Shown here in pieces: positions 22,844-29,973 of a stretch of DNA of 64,000 nucleotides. The translations under genes and the position numbers were made by a program. Origin of the DNA: Liriodendron chinense (Eukaryota > Streptophyta > Magnoliopsida > Magnoliales > Magnoliaceae); assembly GCA_003013855.2 (NCBI GenBank), contig ML058449.1, positions 1,240,001 to 1,304,000 of the forward strand, read 5' to 3'. The notes beneath the pieces are model-generated. The model had not been told where the DNA came from. It saw nothing but the letters and a program-made list of their open reading frames with translations, and did not search any database. Within the stretch, counting starts at the first letter, position 1. Each line of letters starts with the position of its first letter.

Positions 22844-25800
22844 CTAAACAGGCGTTTTTTTTTTGAAGCCAGAGCCCTCAGATGGCTCTTTGGCTGATTC
22901 AAAAGTGAGGGGAACAGATGACCATTCAGGACCCCACACTTCCTCCCCTGAAGAGGTGGGGGTTGATGATTTGGGCGAAGAGTCACGATCTGGCCCAATG
23001 ACCATGACTTCTTGCTGGTCAGGTTCGAGATCTGAGTCGTACTCAGTCCCTCCCGGATCACTTACCTCGCATTGCAGTTCGTCTGGTTCCACAGCTAGAC
23101 ACAAGTTTGGAACCTGGACATCAGACCAATCTAGGGCTGGCCACTTCCCTTTCTTGGTCCAATGGATGGGCTGCTTCTGCCCCTGGCTGATGATTGATGA
23201 TGTTGACTTTGCAGAGATGGGCAAGTCGTGCCCCTTGCTAATTGGTGATGAGATGGGCGAGTCGTGCCCCTTGCTGATTGAAGTGGGCAGGTTGTGCCCC
23301 TGGCTGTTTGAAGTGGGCAGGTTGTGCCCCTGGCTGATTGAAGTGGGCAGGTTGTGCCCCTGGTTGAGAGAAGTGGGCAAGTTGTGCCCCTGGTTGGGAG
23401 CAGGTGTCAGAGTAACCTGGTCCTGAAGCTGCTGTATTTGTCTTCCTTCTTCGTCTTCATCATTTCCTCCTTCTTCTGGAGGCTTAGAGGGTTCGAGAAT
23501 CTGATCCCATCGAATGGGGGGCCACGTAGCCCAAACTAGGCTCATCGGGAGGCCTTTGTGTAGTGCAGTCGGTTGATTCCCTCCTGGATCTTTGCAAGGT
23601 TCTCCTGGCTTGACGAATTGGATGGGTGAGCACCGAAATTTCTTCCTTCTCTTGTCCATGAAGGTTGCCCTGTATCCGAGTCCCCACTTGCGTTGGTTAT
23701 ATACTAGCGATACCTTTCTGGACTTGAAGTGATTCTTCATTCGGTATTTGAGGCTCAGACGCTCTGCCGGTGAAAAGACACGGTCCACCCTTATCGGTTC
23801 TGGATTGGCGATAGAGTTCACAGTCTCGAATTCGAAACTGTGAAACGGGATGTCTTCTTCAGAGTGCTGGATATCGATGACCGGGATGTCTGGTTCAGTG
23901 GCAGTAGCATTGGAAGGAATGATGAGCTCCTTCTCTGCATGGATAGAGATCACTTGATTTCCACAGATATACTTCACTCGTTGATGCAGGGTTGATGGCA
24001 CAGCTCCAACCTTGTGCAGCCACGGTCGTCCGAGCAGCATGTTGAAAGAGGCTGATATATCCAGGATTTGGAATGTGATGGTAGAAACTTCTGGACCTAT
24101 CTGTACCTCTATGTCGACCTCCCCTTCCACTGATCGGCGGGTGTTGTCAAATGCTCTGACGCATATGGTGCTGGGTCGGAATGAAGAAGGACTGATTCCC
24201 AGGCGTTCCGCGGTCTTGAGTGGGCAGACATTTAAGCTTGAGCCATTATCGATAAGGACCAGCGGAACACAGAGGTCTTTGTATCGTAAGGCTATGTTGA
24301 GGGATCGCCCATGATCTCGTCCCTCTGGTGGCAACTCATTATCGGTGAAGGTGATGGCGCGCGGAGCCAGTAGCTGTCCAATCATCAATGCAATCATCTC
24401 TGGTGCCGTATCGGAGGAGACATGAGCATCATTCAAGGTCTTGGCAAACATTTCTCGGTGTATGCGAGATGTGCAGAGTAGCTCCCATACTGAGATTTGT
24501 GCAGGGATTGACTTGAGCTGAGTTGCCACATCGTATGCGGCTTCATTTTTGCTGCCGAGGCCTGAGAGGACGCCTTTGGGATCTCCTCTGTTTTGATTAT
24601 CTCTTCGGATGCAACGCCCGTTGGGATTCATGTTTCCCACTTCCGCACATTCTGGATAGTGCCATGGAACCTCTTTGTAGTTTTCCTCCCTTTTGCCTTC
24701 TAGGACCACTGGTTCTTGCAACGGTGCTGGTGTGGGTACCAGATCTTCCTCGTATAGAGCTTTTGCCTTGAGAACTACATTGTTGCCTGTGCTGAAGGGG
24801 TAGTATCGAGGCTTGTCTTCATAGACCACATAAGGTCGTGGTCCTGGCTTGACTGTTCCTGGGGCAGGAGGCTCCCATGGAATGAATACTGGTCCTCTTG
24901 ATATGGCAGGAGGTTTCTCTGTTCGTCCGAGCTGCCGTAGCGTGATTGATATGCCTCCGGGACTTGCCCCTTGCAATATGACAGGCTTGACTGGAAGAGA
25001 TCCTTCCAAGACAACGGGCTCTTGCTGCTGATGAGTATAATCCTTCCATTGCGGATTGGATTGTTCTGGAGTTGCCCCTTGCAAGATGACAGGTTCGTAT
25101 GTGGGCTCAATGTATGATTGTGCTCCTTCCAGGACGACTGGTTCCCAGCTTGAATGGTTGTAAGGTGCCCCTTGAACAACTGGTATATCGTATGGAGGTG
25201 CTCCTTCAAGCACTACTGGCTCGGAGATTGAAGGAAGAAAGGGACTTGCCCCTTGCAAGACTGGAGGAGGATTTGTTGGCTCATAGGTGTAGGCATGAAT
25301 GGACTGAATAGGGGAGAAGAAGCGATCGATATGGTCCCCTTCTTCTATACTATTGACGGCAGGGCCACGAGACGAACTGGGGTCCGTTGGATGCTGAGGC
25401 AGAGGATTCTGAAGGATGTTGGTGGAAGCTGCTGGAGAAGTTCCAGGGACCGAGATGACGATCTTGCGGTCATCAATCAGGTCTTGTATGGCATTTTTCA
25501 AAGTATAGCATCGATCAGTGGCGTGGCCACGTCCTTGATGGTAGGCACAGTACTCATTTTCTCGGTAATTTGGAGGCAGAGGATGAGGCGGAGGCCTAGG
25601 TGTCATCAGAGTGAGTAACTGCTTTTGTACCAGCGTAGTCATGATTTGACTAAGTGGTTGACTGAGTGGAGTGAACTTCCTGAACTCCCTGTAATTCTGC
25701 CTGTTCTGGTATGAGTATTGGCCATTTCCCCTGAACTGCTGCTGTTGTCGAGGTGGCTGTGGCTGAGGATTCGGTTGTGGCTGATATCGCTGAGGCTGAT

Positions 25801-27574
25801 GCTGAACTTGATTCTGCTGATACTGTTGACGTCCTTGTGGGGGAGCACGTTGATTTCCTTGAGCAGCGGTGTTGATGTTGTTTACCTCTGTTGGGCGGGG
25901 AGGAGAACCATTGCGGTTTCCATTCCCGTGCCCGATAGGTCTTCCTTCCACTCTGTTCCTCTTGACTGGAGTGGCTTGATGAGGCCATGGGGAGATCGTC
26001 CCGGCCCGGATTCCTGCTTCAACTTGCTCTCCAGCACGGATCAATTGTGAGAAATTCGCATATGGATGCGAGATGAGATACCCAGATATGCCTGGGTATG
26101 TTGAATGAACAATCATGGAGATTTGTTCTTCATCGTCGATGGGTGTCCGCATTCTGGCTGCCATAGCTCGCCAACGTCCCACATAAGCTGATAGTGTTTC
26201 ATCACTCCTTTGCCTGAGTGCTGCGAGGTCGGCTCTTCTGGGTGCCATGTTGAGATTATATGCGAATCTGTCGACGAAAGCCTGGGAGAGCTGTTCCCAT
26301 GTTCTGATGCGGTGGCAGTCCAATGAAGTGTACCAATCTAGGGCATCGCCCTTCAGAGATTTTTGGAACAATCGAATGAGGGCCCCTTCGTTTCCTGAGA
26401 TTGCACTCAGCTCTCCACAGAAGGCCTTGAGATGTGCTGTGGGACAACCGCTGCCGTCGTATCTTTTGAACTTTGGAACCTCAAAGTTTTGAGGTACCCG
26501 AGCATCTGGGAAAGGACACAAGTCTCTGAACTTGGTCGAAGGTAAGTCGATTCCTTGCTGTCGCTGAAGCTGATTTTGCAAGATCTGGAACTGCTCCCGC
26601 AACTCGTCCAGTCCTGAGTGATCTGTTCGAGCGACTGGTGCCTCCTGGAATAAGGCACGTTCTTCTTCGGCATAGTGGTCGATGTCTTCGACCCTATGGG
26701 CTTGCTGAAAAGCAACCGCGGGTTGCTGAAATTGGTTTGATGATTGAACTGGATTCTGATGAACTTGAGCTTGAAATGATGGTGACTGAACTGGAGACTG
26801 TACTGAAGGTTGAACTGGAACTTGCTGGAAATTAACTGGATTTTGCTGAATTGAAGATTGCTGGAAATTAACTGGATTTTGCTGAATTGAAGATTGCTGG
26901 AAATTAACTGGAATCCCATCGGCGGGGATGTGCTGGAATTGAAAAGTGCTCCTGTTTGCAGGAGGCTGAGATGCTGGGAAGTGACCCCCTTGTTGGGTAT
27001 TCGCCACTGTCCGCTGATTGATGTGGGCTTGACACTGACCCCCATTGTGGGCATTCGCCAGTGCTGTCCCTGTTGCTGGAAATTGAATTGAAATCCCATC
27101 GGCGGGGATGTGCTGAAATTGAAAAGGTGTCCCATCGGCGGGGACGTGCTGAGATCTACTGAGATTGTTGTTTGCAAGATTGACTGGAAGCTGACTGGAT
27201 GTTCCTGCAACGGAGGTGCTCTGAGATGGCCTTGTCGTCGCAGGAAGATATTGAGAAGGATGCCCCACAGCGAAGGGCTGAGATGGCTGCTGTCGGTAGT
27301 CTTGGGCAGACTCCGATGGTTGTGCTTGATTTGAACTGGAGGCCGGGAGGACCCGGCATGGCTGCTGAGCTTGCTGAACTGGGCCAACCTGATTGTTGGC
27401 TGCTGCGGTGGTTTGTGCTTGCATGAATTGCAAGAGCATTTCTTGCATTGCTCTCATTCCTTGTGCCAATTCTTGTATGATTGGCGTATTGTCAACGGGC
27501 TGTTGCGCTGGAGGTTGCGCTTCGGCTATTTCGAGAGCAGGGAAGTGATGAGTTTCTTCTTCGTGGTCGGACAT
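22844..27574 (-). CDS. gag-protease of element A (1576 aa, intact)
   Basis: This is a single uninterrupted frame. Residues 1-330 are Gln/Pro-rich with short repeats (NPVNFQQSSIQQ). The retrotransposon gag (capsid) domain lies at about 350-510 (RYDGSGCPTAHLKAF, WEQLSQAFVDRF, RSDETLSAYVGRW). An unusual zinc knuckle is near 671-690 (CAYHQGRGHATDRC). About eight degenerate EPVVLEGA/PVILQGA repeats span about 768-962. An aspartic protease follows with DNGSS near 1105 (LVLIDNGSSLNV) and LLGRPWLH. A GHNLPTS-type repeat tract lies at about 1385-1450. The start is the first ATG after the leader (MSDHEEETH, shared with B). The catalytic motif is DNGS rather than the usual DTGS. The frame ends just after the A10 run at 22855-22864. 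Confidence 0.93.
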   Translation of the reverse strand: MSDHEEETHHFPALEIAEAQPPAQQPVDNTPIIQELAQGMRAMQEMLLQFMQAQTTAAANNQVGPVQQAQQPCRVLPASSSNQAQPSESAQDYRQQPSQPFAVGHPSQYLPATTRPSQSTSVAGTSSQLPVNLANNNLSRSQHVPADGTPFQFQHIPADGISIQFPATGTALANAHNGGQCQAHINQRTVANTQQGGHFPASQPPANRSTFQFQHIPADGIPVNFQQSSIQQNPVNFQQSSIQQNPVNFQQVPVQPSVQSPVQSPSFQAQVHQNPVQSSNQFQQPAVAFQQAHRVEDIDHYAEEERALFQEAPVARTDHSGLDELREQFQILQNQLQRQQGIDLPSTKFRDLCPFPDARVPQNFEVPKFKRYDGSGCPTAHLKAFCGELSAISGNEGALIRLFQKSLKGDALDWYTSLDCHRIRTWEQLSQAFVDRFAYNLNMAPRRADLAALRQRSDETLSAYVGRWRAMAARMRTPIDDEEQISMIVHSTYPGISGYLISHPYANFSQLIRAGEQVEAGIRAGTISPWPHQATPVKRNRVEGRPIGHGNGNRNGSPPRPTEVNNINTAAQGNQRAPPQGRQQYQQNQVQHQPQRYQPQPNPQPQPPRQQQQFRGNGQYSYQNRQNYREFRKFTPLSQPLSQIMTTLVQKQLLTLMTPRPPPHPLPPNYRENEYCAYHQGRGHATDRCYTLKNAIQDLIDDRKIVISVPGTSPAASTNILQNPLPQHPTDPSSSRGPAVNSIEEGDHIDRFFSPIQSIHAYTYEPTNPPPVLQGASPFLPSISEPVVLEGAPPYDIPVVQGAPYNHSSWEPVVLEGAQSYIEPTYEPVILQGATPEQSNPQWKDYTHQQQEPVVLEGSLPVKPVILQGASPGGISITLRQLGRTEKPPAISRGPVFIPWEPPAPGTVKPGPRPYVVYEDKPRYYPFSTGNNVVLKAKALYEEDLVPTPAPLQEPVVLEGKREENYKEVPWHYPECAEVGNMNPNGRCIRRDNQNRGDPKGVLSGLGSKNEAAYDVATQLKSIPAQISVWELLCTSRIHREMFAKTLNDAHVSSDTAPEMIALMIGQLLAPRAITFTDNELPPEGRDHGRSLNIALRYKDLCVPLVLIDNGSSLNVCPLKTAERLGISPSSFRPSTICVRAFDNTRRSVEGEVDIEVQIGPEVSTITFQILDISASFNMLLGRPWLHKVGAVPSTLHQRVKYICGNQVISIHAEKELIIPSNATATEPDIPVIDIQHSEEDIPFHSFEFETVNSIANPEPIRVDRVFSPAERLSLKYRMKNHFKSRKVSLVYNQRKWGLGYRATFMDKRRKKFRCSPIQFVKPGEPCKDPGGNQPTALHKGLPMSLVWATWPPIRWDQILEPSKPPEEGGNDEDEEGRQIQQLQDQVTLTPAPNQGHNLPTSLNQGHNLPTSISQGHNLPTSNSQGHNLPTSISKGHDSPISSPISKGHDLPISAKSTSSIISQGQKQPIHWTKKGKWPALDWSDVQVPNLCLAVEPDELQCEVSDPGGTEYDSDLEPDQQEVMVIGPDRDSSPKSSTPTSSGEEVWGPEWSSVPLTFESAKEPSEGSGFKKKTPV
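22855..22867 (-). promoter_or_regulatory. Candidate -1 frameshift or slippage site joining gag-pro to pol (A10 run)
   Basis: On the element strand the gag-pro frame reads TTC AAA AAA AAA ACG CCT GTT TAG. Slipping back one base gives AAC GCC TGT TTA GGC and then runs with no stop through 22796 into the RT frame. I checked every codon between. Element B keeps ten A residues at the same place (37249-37258). Ribosomal -1 slippage or polymerase slippage on A10 are both possible. Many Tat/Ogre relatives separate pro and RT by stops or an intron, so splicing is an alternative. Confidence 0.5.
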
Positions 27575-27845
27575 GGCTTGCTGAGCCCGAGTGCGGATTA
27601 TGCTGCGGAAGGGAAGTTGTCTCCGCGTACGTTGAGCCCGAGGAGGCGCAATGGTGAGGACTGTACTCTACTCTTTTTGGGTTTTGGGATTTTCTATTTT
27701 TTTTTGGTTTTGGAATTTTCTATTTTTTTTTGTGTTTGGGTTTGGGTAGAATGCTATGCAGATGAGATTGTATGAGGATTAATGACTTTCAAGTACGGGA
27801 AGGATTCTGTTTTCAAGTTGGATCACGACTAGTGGGACTAGCTAA

Positions 27846-27863
27846 TCCCCAGCGGAGTCGCCA
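27846..27863 (-). other. Primer binding site of element A (tRNA-Arg type)
   Basis: Three bases inside the 5' LTR the element strand reads TGGCGACTCCGCTGGGGA. This is the complement of a plant tRNA-Arg 3' end including CCA. Use of tRNA-Arg is known for Ogre-type elements. The tRNA match is from memory of plant tRNA-Arg and was not searched. Confidence 0.8.
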
Positions 27864-28911
27864 TTCTGTGGACCCTCGCCGATTTCTCCGCGCTCCCACA
27901 CGACGTCGTTCTCCCTTCCCTTTCCTTTCGGAAAAGAAGGAGATGAGGATGCGTGAGTGCGAAATCGCCGTTTGTGCCACTGGCTTGCCTCGTTCTCGAG
28001 GGCTTCGTTTGGTTGTCGTATTGAGCTGGATGTGTTTAAGTGAATTTATATAAGACCAGAGTCGCCACTAGCCAGTTACTTCGAATCTACAGTCGGCTAG
28101 ACCCCGTAGAAACGTTAGAGAAGGGAATCCGAAGATTCCTTCCTCTAAAATGACTCCTGTTGATCTGCGGTCAGAGATTCAAGGTAAGGGATCACGGTTA
28201 CAGGGTGGGAAGAGGTTAAGCACCCCACACACTGCCCGTACCGAAGTACGGTCTCTACTTCACAGAATCGATCGAATACTTGAAAGTCTAATTTAATCCT
28301 CGTATATTCTCATGAATGACATGATGCATGAATGCGGGTCTGAACAGTAAGAGTTTCTGATGGGCAGGTTCCAACAACGGGCAAGCCCAGAGCGTACGCT
28401 CGAACTGACAGGTGCTTAATATAAGACGTATGCAGTGTGCTTGAATGATCAAGGTGTTTTATGGTGAAGCATGAATGCAGGTCTGAACAGTAAGAGTTTC
28501 TGATGGGCAGGTTCCAACAACGGGCAAGCCCAGAGCATACGCTCGAACTGACAGGTGCTTAATATAAAGACATATGCATGTGTGCTTGAGTAATCAAGGT
28601 GCTTGTAGTGAAGCAGGGGGGTTGGAAGGAAAGTAAATGTTGCACTTATGCTAGATGCAAATGAGATGATGCTGGAAAAAGAGTAACTGGATGGACGGAG
28701 GTGTCGCAAGGATTGGCTTCGAGTGGCTGGATCAAGACTTGGATGGCTTGGGAGGCTTGGACCAGTGGTCAGGCTGGGCTGGACCAGGGCTAGACTCTCC
28801 TCACTCGGGCTCTCCTTGGTGAAGGAATGGGCTAAAGGATGAAGGAGGGTGACTCGGACGGACGGGCTCTCTCTGGCTGAGTGGTCTGTTGAAATGAGAA
28901 GGGGAGGGGGG

Positions 28912-28919
28912 TATTTATA
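28912..28919 (-). promoter_or_regulatory. TATA box of the element A 5' LTR
   Basis: The element strand reads CTATAAATAC. It is kept in the 3' LTR of A (6290-6297) and in the LTR of B (43117-43124). It lies about 35 bp downstream of the GC-rich palindrome and 120-290 bp downstream of the TTGACT cluster, a sensible core promoter layout. Confidence 0.75.
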
Positions 28920-29039
28920 GCAGCGGACAATGGCAGATTGCGTAATTTTGTCCGGGCGGCCTGCCATGGGCCGCCCGTACGGCTGCTCCTCGGTTTCCAG
29001 CGAGTACGGCCGTTCCCTCGGGGCTGCTGTTGGACTCGC

Positions 29040-29200
29040 TGGTCGACTCAGTGAGTTGACTCAGCGGGTCGACTCGGTGGTTTGACTCGACGGGTTGACT
29101 CGACGGGTTGACTCGGTGTTTTGACTCGACGGGTTGACTCGACGGGTTGACTCAGCGGGTTAACTCAGCGAGTTGACTCAGTGAGTTTGACTTTTTTTGG
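29040..29200. promoter_or_regulatory. Cluster of nine TTGACT (W-box) motifs in the LTR U3 of element A
   Basis: Variants of a 13-15 bp unit (GGGTTGACTCGAC, GAGTTGACTCAGC, GTTTTGACTCGAC) are repeated. I count nine TTGACT in the 5' LTR of A, eight in its 3' LTR (6420-6560) and nine in the LTR of B (43240-43390). TTGAC[CT] is the known WRKY binding core. Several copies also contain TGACTCA, a bZIP-type site. The position upstream of the TATA box fits an enhancer; stress response is inference. Confidence 0.65.
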
Positions 29201-29397
29201 GGTCTTTTTTACTGGACTTTTTTATGGGGGGTTTTTCAGGGTGGTGTTTAGGACTGGGTTGACTGGGTTCAGGCTTGAACTGGGCTATGGAATGGGGCTT
29301 ACAAGGGTGAGTTTGGCTGAGTTTGGACTTGGGGGTATGGTCCTCCGTTCAACCAGCTATCTCTACCAACAGTGTAGCCGAAGGTGGGGTGTCTACA

Positions 29398-29402
29398 CTC
29401 AT
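29398..29402. repeat. Target-site duplication CTCAT, right copy (element A)
   Basis: It is the same five bases as 5239-5243, directly outside the right LTR; element B sequence resumes here. Confidence 0.95.
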
Positions 29403-29576
29403 GCTGGTTCTTCAATGGTTTAGATCATGATGATCTAATCTTTGAATGACTTGGATTGTTTGTGGCCCCCACTTGACCACATTTCCTTCTCTTTGACTTG
29501 ATCAACCATGTTCTGGCTACATTACTTCATGATTGGACCGATGGGGCACATTTTATATGATCTTGATCAGCTTCAA

Positions 29577-29727
29577 CCGAAATCTGGAGTGGACCTGAGC
29601 CTTAGGCGGCCCATGGAGTGCCATCTGCTGACGTGGACTGTCAGCCTCACCTACCAAGAATCCCGGAGCCAATCCCGCGGAGAGAGAGGGACCGCGTCCG
29701 TACGGGCGGCCCAGAGCAGGCCGCCCA
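29577..29727 (+). promoter_or_regulatory. GC-rich palindromic module upstream of aORF2 (element B)
   Basis: CGTACGGGCGGCCCA then GAGCAGGCCGCCC lies at about 29697-29727, matching 15275-15300 in element A and the LTR U3 module. No clear TATA box is visible. Confidence 0.42.
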
Positions 29728-29973
29728 AGGCTCGCCTCTTGAGCGGCCTGGGCTGGCTCGTGCTCGGACATTCCCTGGTCTCTGTTGCTGCTGTCCCCAC
29801 CTGCTTTGTACGTTCAGGTTCGATTCCAACAATGAATCTTCTCTTTGTCTCCTCTTTCCTCATCATCTTGTCCTCATCTTGCTTTGTCCCTTCTTGGGCC
29901 ATGGATGGTGGAGATTTAGGGGCTGTGGGGGCTGCCCATGGTGGGTCCCACACATGGGCATTAAGAGGGGGAG

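Larger units (their letters stand above)
5244..29397 (-). mobile_element. Element A: complete 24.15-kb Tat/Ogre-type Ty3/gypsy retrotransposon with two antisense PMD genes
   Basis: Both LTRs (5244-6760, 27867-29397), a tRNA-Arg primer binding site, a polypurine tract and a 5-bp target duplication are present. On the minus strand the order is 5' LTR, gag-protease, RT, RNase H, archaeal-type RNase H, integrase. Then come two plus-strand (antisense) PMD genes, a minisatellite, a 452-bp duplication, the polypurine tract and the 3' LTR. A second RNase H of archaeal type after RT-RNase H marks the Tat/Ogre group. By hand count the two LTRs differ by about seven substitutions and four indels in 1.5 kb, so insertion is recent. 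Single-base insertions nevertheless break pol and both antisense genes, so this copy looks non-autonomous unless those are sequence errors. Confidence 0.95.
27867..29397 (-). repeat. 5' LTR of element A (1531 bp)
   Basis: Plus-strand ends are TGTGGACCC and GTGTCTACA. On the element strand the U3 order is: LTR start; a TTGACT cluster (plus strand 29040-29200); the GC-rich palindrome (28952-28980); the TATA box (28912-28919); then R-U5 and the primer site. The internal duplication of about 143 bp starts at 28326 and 28469. It is the promoter for the genomic RNA and gag-pol. Confidence 0.95.

Noticed and set aside
22680..22850. Ogre-type intron between protease and RT
   Set aside because: A possible acceptor (TGCATTCAATAG) exists on the element strand, but I see no convincing donor and the -1 path through A10 is open without splicing. 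Not excluded.
26407..27387. 326-aa minus-strand ORF
   Set aside because: Alternative frame of the Gln/Pro-rich gag N-terminus; it has no domain of its own.
27846..27863. tRNA-like sequence (3' end of tRNA-Arg with CCA)
   Set aside because: It is the retrotransposon primer binding site; no cloverleaf lies upstream. The same holds for 42201-42218, 58801-58814 and 60682-60699.
5244..29397. An env-like or viral (caulimovirid) origin
   Set aside because: LTRs, integrase, primer site and polypurine tract mark a Ty3/gypsy retrotransposon; no movement-protein or envelope-like frame is present, and the extra genes are PMD proteins.
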